Shown one piece after another: positions 1 to 8,188 of a DNA stretch of 64,000 bases. A program made the position numbers and the translations under genes. Under the pieces are notes generated by a model. It did no database searches, was not told where the DNA came from, and saw only the letters and a program-made list of their open reading frames with translations. The first letter of the stretch is position 1; the number at the start of each line of letters is the position of its first letter. The stretch comes from Wenjunlia vitaminophila DSM 41686 (GTDB taxonomy: Bacteria; Actinomycetota; Actinomycetes; Streptomycetales; Streptomycetaceae), in assembly GCF_000380165.1 (NCBI RefSeq), contig NZ_KB904667.1:1-64000 (forward strand), written 5' to 3'.

Positions 1-2
1 CC

Positions 3-683
3 CCCCCCGCGCCCGTCGGCGCCGAACCGCCGCGGCTGGAACACCCGCTGGCCTCCTACGTGCTGCGGGTCAACGGAACCGACCGGCCGGTCACCGACGC
101 CTGGCTGGGCGAGAGCCTGCTGTACGTGCTGCGGGAGCGGCTGGGCCTGGCCGGGGCCAAGGACGGCTGTGAGCAGGGCGAGTGTGGTGCCTGCTCGGTG
201 CAGGTGGACGGCCGGCTGGTCGCCTCCTGCCTGGTGCCCGCGGCGACGGCCGCCGGCTCCGAGGTGCGCACCGTGGAGGGTCTGCCGGTGGACGGCGAGC
301 CGTCCGACGTCCAGCGGGCGCTCGCCGAGTGCGGCGCGGTCCAGTGCGGCTACTGCATCCCCGGGTTGGCCATGGCCATCCACGACCTGCTCGCCGGCAA
401 CCACCACCCGACGGAGTTGCAGACCCGTCGGGCGCTGAGCGGGAACCTGTGCCGGTGCACCGGGTACCGCGGTGTGCTCGCGGCCGTCGGCGAGGTCGTG
501 TCGTCCCGTCAGGCGGCGGCCGAGGCCGCGCAGGAGGGACCACGACACCCCGGGACGGGCCTCGCCGGTTCCGTACCGCACCAGGCGGGCCCGCCGGACG
601 AGCCCGCCGACCGAGTCGCCCCCGCCGGGAACGACACCGGTGACCAGCGGGGTGACTGGACCGCAGGAGGGGACACCCAGTGA
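3..683 (+). CDS. [2Fe-2S] subunit of a xanthine dehydrogenase-type molybdoenzyme (5' end open)
   Basis: Small iron-sulfur subunit that passes electrons from the molybdenum centre to flavin in xanthine dehydrogenase/CO dehydrogenase-type hydroxylases, in the cytoplasm. Counting from the GTG at 60, the plant-type [2Fe-2S] domain has C37, C42, C45 and C57, and the second all-helical [2Fe-2S] domain has C96, C99, C131 and C133 (motifs CGYCIPG and CRCTG), so both clusters are intact. The frame stays open from 60 back to the window edge and encodes a Pro-rich segment (PPRLEHPLAS before the GTG). The true start may therefore lie outside, either as an N-terminal extension or as a fusion to an upstream FAD subunit. 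The stop overlaps the start of the next gene (GTGA), so translation is coupled. Family assignment is firm; substrate is not visible. Confidence 0.86.
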   Translation, partial: PPAPVGAEPPRLEHPLASYVLRVNGTDRPVTDAWLGESLLYVLRERLGLAGAKDGCEQGECGACSVQVDGRLVASCLVPAATAAGSEVRTVEGLPVDGEPSDVQRALAECGAVQCGYCIPGLAMAIHDLLAGNHHPTELQTRRALSGNLCRCTGYRGVLAAVGEVVSSRQAAAEAAQEGPRHPGTGLAGSVPHQAGPPDEPADRVAPAGNDTGDQRGDWTAGGDTQ

Positions 684-3013
684 CAGGACCCGACGCGGCA
701 ACCGCCACCCCCACCGCCCCGGCCGGCGGTTCCACCCGCCCGCCCCAGTCGGCCGACGACCAGGACCCGCGCGGTCTCGGCGCGTCCGTGGCGCCCGCGG
801 ACGCGCTCGCCAAGGCCCAGGGCACCTATCCGTACGCCGCGGACCTGTGGGCCGAGGGGCTGCTCTGGGCGGCCCTGCTGCGTTCGCCGCACCCGCACGC
901 CAGGATCACCCGGATCGACACCGCCCCCGCGCTGGCGCTGCCCGGCGTGGCCTGTGTGGTGACGGCCGAGGACGTCCCCGGCGAGGCGTTGCACGGCCGG
1001 CGGGTGCACGACCGTCCGGTCTTCGCCTCCGAGCTGGTGCGCCACCACGGTGAGCCGATCGCCGCGGTGGCCGCCGACCATCCGGACACCGCCCGCCTCG
1101 CCGCCGCCGCGATCGTGGTCGAGTACGAGGTGCTGGAGCCGGTCACCGACCCCGAGCAGGCGTTCTCCGCCCCCCCGCTGCACCCCGACGGCAACCTCGT
1201 CCGGCACATCCCGCTGCACTTCGGCGACCCCGACGTGGTCGGGGACGTCGTCGTCGAGGGCCTGTACCGGGTGGGCCGTCAGGACCCCGCACCGATCGGG
1301 GCCGAGGCCGGGCTCGCCGTGCCCCGCCCGGACGGCGGGGTGGAGCTGTACGTGGCGAGCACCGACCCGCACGCCGACCGGGACCTGGTCGCGGCGTGCT
1401 TCGGGCTGGCCAAGGAACGGGTGAAGGTCGTGGTCACCGGGGTGCCCGGGGCGATGGGTGACCGCGAGGACGCGGGGATGCAGATCTCCCTGGGGCTGCT
1501 GGCGCTGCGCACCGGGCGGCCGGTCAAGCTGGTGGCGACCCGTGAGGAGGCGTTCCTCGGCCACGCCCACCGGCACCCGACGCTGCTGCGGTACCGGCAC
1601 CACGCCGACACCGAGGGCCGGCTGGTCAAGGTGGAGGCACAGATCCTGTTGGACGCGGGCGCCTACGCGGACACCTCCTCCGACGCGCTGGCCGCCGCGG
1701 TGGCGTTCGCGGCGGGGCCCTACGTGGTGCCGCACGCCTTCGTCGAGGGCTGGGCGGTCCGTACCAACAACCCCCCGTCCGGCCATGTCCGGGGGGAGGG
1801 CGCCATGCAGGTGTGCGCCGCCTACGAGGGCCAGATGGACAAGCTCGCGGCGAAGCTGGGCATGGACCCGCTCGATCTGCGGATGCGCAACGTGATGGCC
1901 ACCGGCGACCTGATGCCCACCAGCCAGACGGTGACCTGTCCCGCGCCGGTCGGGGAGCTGCTCCGGGCGGTGCGCGAGGAGCCGCTGCCCCCGCTGCCGG
2001 TGGGCGACGACGAACAGGACTGGCTGCTGCCGGGCGGCCCGGACGGAGCGGGTGACCCGGCCGCGGTCCGGCGCGGCGTCGGCTACGCGCTGGGCATGGT
2101 GCACATGCTGGGCATCGAGGGCGCCGACGAGGTGTCCACCGCCACCGTGCGGATCAGCGAGGACTCGGCGACGGTGATCTGCGCCGCGGTGGACACCGGG
2201 CAGGGTTTCGCGACGCTGGCCCGGCAGATCGTCCAGGAGGTGCTGGGCGTCGCGGAGGTGCACGTCGCCCCGGTGGACACCGACCTGCCGCCGGCCGGCG
2301 CCTCGGCGCGGGGGAGGCACACCTGGGTCTCCGGCGGGGCCGTGGAGCGGGCGGCCCGGATGGTCCGCACCCAGCTCCTGCAGCCGCTGGCCGCGAAGTT
2401 CGGCATGTCGGTGGAGCTGCTCACCATCGCCGACGGCAAGATCACTTCCTATGACGGGGTGCTGAGCACCACCGTCGCCGAGGCGCTCGGCGGCAAGGAG
2501 CTGTGGGCCACGGCCCAGTGCCGGCCACACCCCACCGAGCCCCTGGACGAGTTCGGACAGGGTGACGCGTTCGTCGGACTGGCGTTCGCCGCGATGCGCG
2601 CGGTGGTGGACGTGGACGTGGAACTCGGCACGGTCCGGGTGGTGGAGGTCACCGTCGCCCAGGACGTCGGCCGGGTGCTGAACCCGAACCAGCTCGCCGC
2701 CAGGATCGAGGCCGGGGTCGCCCAGGGCGTCGGCATGGCGCTGATGGAGGACCTGCGGACCGCCCGGGGGGTGGTGCAGCGACCGGGCTTCACCGGCTAT
2801 CCGCTGCCGACCGCGCTGGACACCCCCGAGGTGCGGATCGCCAAGCTCATCGAGGACCGGGACGTGGTGGCCACGTTCGGCGCCAAGGCGGCCGGGGCCG
2901 TCCCGGTGGTGGTCGCCCCGGCGGCCGTGGCCTCGGCGGTGCGGGCGGCGACCGGTCGGCCGATCAACCGGCTGCCCATCCGTCCGCAGAACGCGATCGT
3001 GGCCCAGGGCTGA
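680..3013 (+). CDS. Molybdopterin-binding catalytic subunit of xanthine dehydrogenase family
   Basis: Large catalytic subunit (777 aa) that would bind the molybdopterin cofactor and hydroxylate a purine-like or aromatic N-heterocycle. It shows the N-terminal a/b hammerhead domain (about residues 35-150) followed by the two molybdopterin-binding domains, with recognisable family stretches such as VDTGQGFATLARQI and an RGEGAMQ segment. The GTG start overlaps the preceding stop, with an AGGAGG site at 665-670. Odd point: near the C terminus, where the family normally has the GVGEPP motif carrying the catalytic Glu, this protein reads AAGAVP after GAK, so the Glu position appears to be Ala. No XdhC chaperone gene or FAD subunit is visible downstream; both may lie upstream of the window. 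Confidence 0.87.
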   Translation: MTGPDAATATPTAPAGGSTRPPQSADDQDPRGLGASVAPADALAKAQGTYPYAADLWAEGLLWAALLRSPHPHARITRIDTAPALALPGVACVVTAEDVPGEALHGRRVHDRPVFASELVRHHGEPIAAVAADHPDTARLAAAAIVVEYEVLEPVTDPEQAFSAPPLHPDGNLVRHIPLHFGDPDVVGDVVVEGLYRVGRQDPAPIGAEAGLAVPRPDGGVELYVASTDPHADRDLVAACFGLAKERVKVVVTGVPGAMGDREDAGMQISLGLLALRTGRPVKLVATREEAFLGHAHRHPTLLRYRHHADTEGRLVKVEAQILLDAGAYADTSSDALAAAVAFAAGPYVVPHAFVEGWAVRTNNPPSGHVRGEGAMQVCAAYEGQMDKLAAKLGMDPLDLRMRNVMATGDLMPTSQTVTCPAPVGELLRAVREEPLPPLPVGDDEQDWLLPGGPDGAGDPAAVRRGVGYALGMVHMLGIEGADEVSTATVRISEDSATVICAAVDTGQGFATLARQIVQEVLGVAEVHVAPVDTDLPPAGASARGRHTWVSGGAVERAARMVRTQLLQPLAAKFGMSVELLTIADGKITSYDGVLSTTVAEALGGKELWATAQCRPHPTEPLDEFGQGDAFVGLAFAAMRAVVDVDVELGTVRVVEVTVAQDVGRVLNPNQLAARIEAGVAQGVGMALMEDLRTARGVVQRPGFTGYPLPTALDTPEVRIAKLIEDRDVVATFGAKAAGAVPVVVAPAAVASAVRAATGRPINRLPIRPQNAIVAQG

Positions 3014-3095
3014 CCTGCGGCGGGTTCCGGCCGCGGAGCCGACGGCGTAGGACCAACGACCTGGCCGGTCAGGGGCCCTCGACTGAGGTCAACCT

Positions 3096-3113
3096 GGGTA
3101 ACGCTCCTTACCC
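3096..3113. promoter_or_regulatory. Inverted repeat overlapping the -10 of the MFS gene
   Basis: Perfect 6-bp inverted repeat GGGTAA-N6-TTACCC. The right arm includes TACCCT, which sits where a -10 box would be if the downstream gene is transcribed from its GTG start (3121) as a leaderless message; no Shine-Dalgarno is visible there. A repressor bound here would block transcription. The cognate regulator is not apparent nearby. Confidence 0.4.
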
Positions 3114-3120
3114 TGATGGG

Positions 3121-4617
3121 GTGACTGCCACCCAGGACGACCGGGACCCCCTGCTGACCGCGGGCGGGCTCCCGGGCACCCCAGAACTCCCCGAGACCGC
3201 CACACCGCTACCGAAGACCGACCGCCCCGCGCCGTCCGGCGGGGTGTTCGGCCGCGCCCACCGTGCGCTGACCCTGGGCATCATCTCCGTGGTCAGCATG
3301 ATCGCCTTCGAGGCCACCGCGGTGAACACGGCGATGCCGGCGGCGGCCGAGCACCTGGACGGCCTCTCGCTCTACGCCTACGCGTTCTCCGGGTACTTCA
3401 CCACCAGCCTGCTGGCCATGGTGGTGTCCGGGCAGTGGTGTGACCGGCGGGGGCCGCTCGCCCCCCTGTTCACCGGGATAGCCGCGTTCGCCTCCGGCCT
3501 GCTCATCTCCGGCCTGGCCCAACAGATGTGGATGTTCGTCGCCGGCCGCGCCGTCCAGGGGATGGGCGGTGGGCTGGTCATCGTCGCCCTGTACGTGGCC
3601 ATCAGCCGTGGCTATCCCGAGCGGCTGCGGCCGGCGGCCATGGCCTCCCTCTCCTCGGCCTGGGTGGTGCCCGCCATCGTGGGCCCCGCGGTCTCCGGCA
3701 CCGTCACCGAGCAGCTCGGCTGGCGCTGGGTGTTCCTGGGCATACCGGTGCTGGTGGTGGCGCCGCTGCTGGTGATGCTCCCGGCGCTGCGCCGGCTAGA
3801 ACCAGCCCGGGAGGACGGCCGACCCGCGGAACCGCGCCGGATCTGGCTGGCGCTCGCGGTGTCCGTGGGCGCCGGACTGCTCCAGTACGCCGGGCAGGAC
3901 CTGACCTGGTGGGCGCTGCTCCCCGCGGCGGTCGGGCTGGGCCTGCTCGTCCCGTCGGTCCTTCGGCTGCTCCCCGTGGGCACCTTCCGGGCCGCCCGCG
4001 GACTGCCGGCGGTGGTCCTGCTGCGCGGCGTCGCGGCCGGGTCCTTCCTCGGCGCGGAGAGCTTCGTCCCGCTGATGCTGGTCACCCACCGGGACCTGTC
4101 GGTGACCCTGGCCGGGCTCTCGCTCACCAGCGGCGGGCTGACCTGGGCGTTCGGTTCCTACCTGCAGAGCCGCCCCCGGCTGGAGCCGCACCGCCACGCA
4201 CTGGTCGGCGTGGGGATGCTGCTGATGGCCGCGGCCATCGGAGTCGCCGGTCTCGCCCTGGTCGAGTCGGTCCCGGTGTACAGCGTCGCGGTGGGCTGGG
4301 CGATCGGCGGCCTCGGGATGGGACTGACCATCTCCAGCCTCAGCGTGCTGCTGCTGCGGCTCTCCCCGCCGCGGGACGCCGGGCAGAACTCCGCGTCGTT
4401 GCAGGTCTCCGACGCGCTGGGCTGCATCGTGCTGGTGGGCGTCAGCGGGGTGCTGTTCGGGCTGCTCGGCGGCGACTCGGTGGCGGTGCACGAGACCGCC
4501 GAGGCAGCCGCGGGGAGCGCCTCCCACCCGGGGGCCTTCGCCGGGGTGATGGTGGCGATGGCGGGCGTGGGCCTGGTGGGGGCGTTCCTGGCGACGCGGC
4601 TGCGTCCCCGGGAGTGA
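3121..4617 (+). CDS. MFS transporter (multidrug/DHA2-like)
   Basis: Integral membrane exporter of the major facilitator superfamily, 498 aa. After a ~45-residue Pro-rich cytoplasmic N terminus it has a long series of hydrophobic segments consistent with 12-14 membrane helices. The conserved loop 2-3 motif A is present in the form GQWCDRRGPLAP, and the helix-5 motif C region reads PAIVGPAVSG. Such proteins export drugs or metabolites using the proton gradient. The GTG start is chosen because the frame opens directly after the predicted -10 and no alternative ATG lies in frame close by; the transcript is probably leaderless. It stands alone between the molybdoenzyme genes and the antitoxin gene. 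Substrate cannot be read from the sequence. Confidence 0.85.
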   Translation: MTATQDDRDPLLTAGGLPGTPELPETATPLPKTDRPAPSGGVFGRAHRALTLGIISVVSMIAFEATAVNTAMPAAAEHLDGLSLYAYAFSGYFTTSLLAMVVSGQWCDRRGPLAPLFTGIAAFASGLLISGLAQQMWMFVAGRAVQGMGGGLVIVALYVAISRGYPERLRPAAMASLSSAWVVPAIVGPAVSGTVTEQLGWRWVFLGIPVLVVAPLLVMLPALRRLEPAREDGRPAEPRRIWLALAVSVGAGLLQYAGQDLTWWALLPAAVGLGLLVPSVLRLLPVGTFRAARGLPAVVLLRGVAAGSFLGAESFVPLMLVTHRDLSVTLAGLSLTSGGLTWAFGSYLQSRPRLEPHRHALVGVGMLLMAAAIGVAGLALVESVPVYSVAVGWAIGGLGMGLTISSLSVLLLRLSPPRDAGQNSASLQVSDALGCIVLVGVSGVLFGLLGGDSVAVHETAEAAAGSASHPGAFAGVMVAMAGVGLVGAFLATRLRPRE

Positions 4618-4636
4618 CGGCTGCCCGGAAAGTGGT

Positions 4637-4672
4637 ACCAGAATGACCCCATCATTCTGGTGCCATTCTGGT
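4637..4672. promoter_or_regulatory. Antitoxin operator: three copies of ATTCTGGT around the start codon
   Basis: A perfect 10-bp inverted repeat ACCAGAATGA (4637-4646) / TCATTCTGGT (4652-4661), followed by a third half-site CATTCTGGT (4664-4672) ending immediately before the ATG at 4673. The arrangement is typical of a ribbon-helix-helix protein binding its own promoter. The sites overlap the expected -10 to +1 region, so binding should repress the antitoxin-toxin operon. Confidence 0.7.
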
Positions 4673-4873
4673 ATGGCAATGAACCTCCGTCTCCGTGACG
4701 ACCAGCAGGAAGCCCTCAAACGGCGTGCCGAGGAGGAGGGGCGCAGCATGCACGCCATCGTGCTCCAGGCGGTGGACGACTACCTGGCCCGGACCGCTCA
4801 CCAGGTCGCGATCCAGCAGACCGCGAGGGAGCAGGCCGCGAAGTGGCGTGAGCTCATGGAGCGGCTCAAGTGA
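4673..4873 (+). CDS. Ribbon-helix-helix antitoxin (CopG/FitA-like)
   Basis: Small DNA-binding antitoxin of a type II toxin-antitoxin module, 66 aa from ATG 4673 (or 64 from the in-frame ATG at 4679, which would suit a leaderless transcript). The N terminus MNLRLRDDQQEALKRRAEEE followed by GRSMHAIVLQAV is a clear ribbon-helix-helix: one beta strand and two helices. The C-terminal tail, rich in Gln, Arg and Glu, is the usual toxin-binding helix. An upstream in-frame ATG at 4643 would place translation inside the operator and is rejected. The stop overlaps the GTG start of the Doc-like toxin (GTGA). The gene appears intact although its toxin partner is broken. Confidence 0.78.
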   Translation: MAMNLRLRDDQQEALKRRAEEEGRSMHAIVLQAVDDYLARTAHQVAIQQTAREQAAKWRELMERLK

Positions 4874-5257
4874 CCTGTGTCTACCTGTCGGCGGAGGACG
4901 TGCTCGTCATCGCGGGGGCCGCCTGCGACGACATGGAGATCCTGGTTCGGGACCCGGGCCTGCTGGACTCGGCGGTCCACCGTCCCTCCGCGGCGGTGTT
5001 CGGCCAGGAGGCGTGTCCCGGCCTCTTCGAGAAGGCTGTCGCCCCGCTCCAGTCCCTGGCGGTCGCCCCCGTTCTTCGACGGCAACAAGCGCAGCACCGC
5101 CTGGCTGTCCTGCATGACGTTGCCGGCCATCAACGGCGTGCAGCTCCGACCGGACATCGACGCGGCCGAGCGTCTGGTGATCGGGGTGGCCACGGGACGG
5201 GTGGACGACGTCAAACCCATCGCCGACGCGCTGCGGGACCTGCGCGACGCGCAGTGA
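4870..5257 (+). pseudogene. Doc/Fic-type death-on-curing toxin, frameshifted
   Basis: Remnant of a Doc kinase toxin (about 125-130 aa when intact; this span is 388 nt, one base more than a whole number of codons). The first frame, from the GTG overlapping the antitoxin stop, reads a Doc-like N terminus (MTCVYLSAEDVLVIAG) to LQSLA near 5062. The conserved Fic region continues in the +1 frame as PPFFDGNKRSTAW and ends at 5257 with a normal C-terminal helix. Intact Doc/Fic proteins carry HPFxxGNKR; here the His position reads Pro, so the catalytic residue is lost together with the frame. Read without the shift, the first frame runs on to 5358 as unrelated sequence. A sequencing error could explain the shift but less easily the missing His. 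Confidence 0.72.
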
Positions 5258-5354
5258 CCCGCGTCGCACTCCCCGACGGGCGGGTGCCCGGCGCGTGGGT
5301 GCCGCGCCCCGGTAGGCTGCGACGGCCGTTGTCCCCGTCCGCACCCCGGAGACC

Positions 5355-7136
5355 GTGAGTACCACCGCCTCTCACTCCCACCACCTGTCCCCCGCCTTCC
5401 CCGGACGGGCCCCCTGGGGCACCGCCGGGAGGTTGCGCGCCTGGCAGCAGGGCGCGATCGACGAGTACACCCGCCGCCAGCCGCGGGACTTCCTCGCGGT
5501 CGCCACCCCGGGCGCGGGCAAGACCACCTTCGCGCTCACCCTCGCCGCCAGGCTGCTGCACGAGCACACGGTCCAGCAGATCACCGTGGTGGCGCCCACC
5601 GAGCACCTGAAGAAGCAGTGGGCCCAGGCGGCGGCCAGGATCGGGATCAAGCTCGACCCGGACTACTCGGCGGGGCCGGTCGGCCGCGAGTACCACGGGG
5701 TGGCCGTCACCTACGCCGGGGTGGGCGTCCGGCCGATGCTCCACCGCAACCGCTGTGAGCAGCGCAAGACGCTGGTCATCCTGGACGAGCTGCACCACGC
5801 CGGGGACTCCAAGTCCTGGGGCGAGGCGTGCTTCGAGGCGTTCGAGCCGGCCACCCGGCGGTTGGCGCTCACCGGGACCCCGTTCCGCTCGGACACCAAC
5901 CCCATCCCGTTCGTCGCCTACGCAGAGGGCAGCGACGGGGTGCGACGCAGCGTCGCCGACTACACCTACGGCTACGGCAGCGCGTTGGCGGACCACGTCG
6001 TCCGGCCGGTGATCTTCCTCTCCTACAGCGGCAACATGCGGTGGCGGACCAAGGCGGGGGACGAGATCGAGGCGCGCCTCGGCGAGCCGATGACCAAGGA
6101 CGCGGTGGCCCAGGCCTGGCGCACCGCGCTCGACCCGCACGGTGACTGGATGCCCAACGTGCTGCGGGCCGCCGACACCCGGCTCACCGAGGTGCGCAAG
6201 GGCATCCCGGACGCGGGCGGACTGGTCATCGCCACCGACCACGTCGCCGCCCGCGCCTACGCCGCGATGCTCCGGCAGATCACCGGGTCCCCGGCGACGG
6301 TGGTGCTGTCGGACGACACCGGCGCGTCGAAGAAGATCGAGGAGTTCTCCGGGTCCGAGGACCGCTGGATGGTCGCGGTGCGGATGGTCTCCGAGGGCGT
6401 GGACGTGCCGCGGTTGGCCGTCGGCGTCTACGCCACGTCCATCTCCACCCCGCTGTTCTTCGCCCAGGCGGTGGGTCGGTTCGTCCGCTCCCGTCGCCGG
6501 GGGGAGACCGCCTCGGTGTTCCTGCCCTCCATCCCCACGCTGCTGGCCTTCGCCAACGAGCTGGAGATGGAACGTGACCACGTGCTCGACCGCCCCAAGA
6601 AGGGCGACGACGATCCGTTCGCGGAGGAGGAGGAGCTGCTGAAGGACGCCAACCGGACCAAGGACGAGGGGGAGCAGGACCTCCTGCCGTTCCAGGCCCT
6701 GGAGTCAGAGGCGGTCTTCGACCGGGTGCTGTACGACGGCGCCGAGTTCGGCATGCAGGCGCACCCGGGCAGCCCGGAGGAGCAGGACTACCTGGGCATC
6801 CCCGGGTTGCTCGAACCCGACCAGGTGCAGCTCCTGTTGCGCAAGCGGCAGGCCAGGCAGATCGCGCACAGCCGGGCCAGGCCGGACCAGGAGGCCGACC
6901 TGCTGGAGCTGCCCGCGGAACGTCGTCCCGTGGTGACCCACCAACAGATGCTCGCGCTGCGCAAGGAGCTCAACACCCTGGTGGCCGCGTGGCACCACCG
7001 CACCGGCAAGCCACACGGCGTGATCCACAACGAACTGCGCCGGGTCTGCGGCGGCCCCCCCTCGGCCCAGGCCACCGCCGGTCAGCTCCAGGAGCGCATC
7101 AGCAAGCTCCAGGAGTGGGCCACCCGCCCGGGGTGA
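5355..7136 (+). CDS. DEAD/DEAH-box (SF2) helicase, ResIII type
   Basis: Superfamily 2 nucleic-acid helicase/translocase, 593 aa. It has a Q-like region (AWQQGAIDEY), Walker A TPGAGKT around residues 51-57, Walker B/motif II DELH at about residue 144, motif III LTGTPFR, and a C-terminal RecA-like domain with motif VI QAVGRFVRSRR. The motif II form DELH and the overall layout match the ResIII-type helicases found widely in actinobacteria as single genes rather than a restriction subunit. The C-terminal ~150 residues are charged and helical without a recognised domain. The GTG at 5355 is the first in-frame start after the toxin remnant. The biological target is unknown. Confidence 0.85.
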   Translation: MSTTASHSHHLSPAFPGRAPWGTAGRLRAWQQGAIDEYTRRQPRDFLAVATPGAGKTTFALTLAARLLHEHTVQQITVVAPTEHLKKQWAQAAARIGIKLDPDYSAGPVGREYHGVAVTYAGVGVRPMLHRNRCEQRKTLVILDELHHAGDSKSWGEACFEAFEPATRRLALTGTPFRSDTNPIPFVAYAEGSDGVRRSVADYTYGYGSALADHVVRPVIFLSYSGNMRWRTKAGDEIEARLGEPMTKDAVAQAWRTALDPHGDWMPNVLRAADTRLTEVRKGIPDAGGLVIATDHVAARAYAAMLRQITGSPATVVLSDDTGASKKIEEFSGSEDRWMVAVRMVSEGVDVPRLAVGVYATSISTPLFFAQAVGRFVRSRRRGETASVFLPSIPTLLAFANELEMERDHVLDRPKKGDDDPFAEEEELLKDANRTKDEGEQDLLPFQALESEAVFDRVLYDGAEFGMQAHPGSPEEQDYLGIPGLLEPDQVQLLLRKRQARQIAHSRARPDQEADLLELPAERRPVVTHQQMLALRKELNTLVAAWHHRTGKPHGVIHNELRRVCGGPPSAQATAGQLQERISKLQEWATRPG

Positions 7137-7191
7137 CGGGCCCGAGCCGGGCGGTCCCACCGGGACACCAGTCAAGGTCAAACCAGGACCA

Positions 7192-7229
7192 ACCAGAATG
7201 ATCCGTTGGCGCGAGCATCCGGATTCTGG
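7192..7229. promoter_or_regulatory. Second occurrence of the ACCAGAATGA / ATTCTGG half-sites
   Basis: ACCAGAATGA occurs at 7192-7201 and ATTCTGG in inverted orientation at 7223-7229, upstream of the IclR-type gene. The 10-mer is identical to the antitoxin operator half-site at 4637. The wider spacing makes it uncertain that the same protein binds here. Confidence 0.25.
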
Positions 7230-7425
7230 ACGAGGTCTTCCGCTCAACGGTGCACGTCATTACGGTGCCGTTCACCCACCCGTGGCAGCGCGGCCACGGA
7301 GACAGGCCACGCCACCGGCAGCCGTGCCGCGGACCAACCCCACCCGACAGCCCTTCCGCGAGGAACCGCCACGGGTGGGCGGTCCGCCATCGGGGGCCGC
7401 CACTCACAGAACAGGGGGCGCCGTC

Positions 7426-8106
7426 GTGACCGCGGAGACCTCCCAGACCCTCGACCGCGGACTCCGTGTCCTCAAGCTCCTGGCCGACACCGACCACGGC
7501 CTCACCGTCACCGAGCTGGCCAACAGGCTCGGGGTGAACCGCACCGTGGTGTACCGGCTGTTGGCCACCCTGGAACAGCACTCCCTCGTCCGCCGGGACA
7601 TGGGCGGACGGGCCCGGGTGGGGCTCGGGGTGCTGCGCCTGGCCCACCGCGTGCACCCGCTGCTGCGCGAGGCGGCGCTGCCGGCGCTGCGCAGCCTGGC
7701 CGAGGACATCGGTGCCACCGCCCACCTCACCCTGGTGGACGGCCACGAGGCGTTGGCGGTGGCGGTGGTGGAGCCGAGCTGGACCGACTACCACGTGGCG
7801 TACCGCACCGGTTTCCGGCACCCGTTGGACCGGGGCGCGGCGGGCCGGGCGATCCTCGCCGGGAGGGCGCTGTACTCGGGTGACGAGCAGACGATGGGCG
7901 GGTTGGCCGACCGTGCCTCGAGTCCGGGTTACGTGCTCACCCGGGGCGAGCTGGAGGCCGGTGCCTGCGGTGCGGCGGCGCCACTGCTCGGCGTCGGGGG
8001 CGTGGAGGGCAGCGTGGGGGTGGTGATGCTCGCCGAAACCGTCCCGGAGCGGGTGGGGCCGCGGGTGGTGGAGGCGGCGTTGGAGGTCGCCGACGCCCTG
8101 CGCTGA
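7426..8106 (+). CDS. IclR-family transcriptional regulator
   Basis: DNA-binding regulator, 226 aa from the GTG at 7426, which has an ACAGGGGG ribosome site 8 nt upstream. The N-terminal winged helix-turn-helix spans about residues 5-65 (LTVTELANRLGVNRTVVYRL), and the C-terminal effector-binding IclR domain covers about 80-220 (HLTLVDGHEALAVAVVEPSW, then GFRHPLDRGAAGRAILAG). IclR proteins sense small carboxylic or aromatic metabolites and usually control an adjacent catabolic operon, but here it stands alone between a helicase and a protease. The frame is open upstream to 7198 but that stretch has no regulator-like sequence. The inducer and targets are unknown. Confidence 0.85.
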   Translation: MTAETSQTLDRGLRVLKLLADTDHGLTVTELANRLGVNRTVVYRLLATLEQHSLVRRDMGGRARVGLGVLRLAHRVHPLLREAALPALRSLAEDIGATAHLTLVDGHEALAVAVVEPSWTDYHVAYRTGFRHPLDRGAAGRAILAGRALYSGDEQTMGGLADRASSPGYVLTRGELEAGACGAAAPLLGVGGVEGSVGVVMLAETVPERVGPRVVEAALEVADALR

Positions 8107-8188
8107 GGGGCGGGCAGCCGTCGCCCCGCGGGCCCGGGGCGGTCCCGCAGCGGTCCCGCGTTGGCGGTGGCCGGGGGCGCCGGATTTA

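Noticed and set aside
509-2530. Long open frame on the minus strand opposite the molybdoenzyme genes (673 codons)
   Set aside because: It is antisense to two genes with complete domain signatures and its translation is Arg/Gly/His-rich without any fold; a GC-bias shadow.
5258-5358. Extension of the first Doc frame past 5257 as a 162-aa protein
   Set aside because: Sequence after the shift is Arg/Pro-rich and unrelated to Doc; the true continuation is in the +1 frame.
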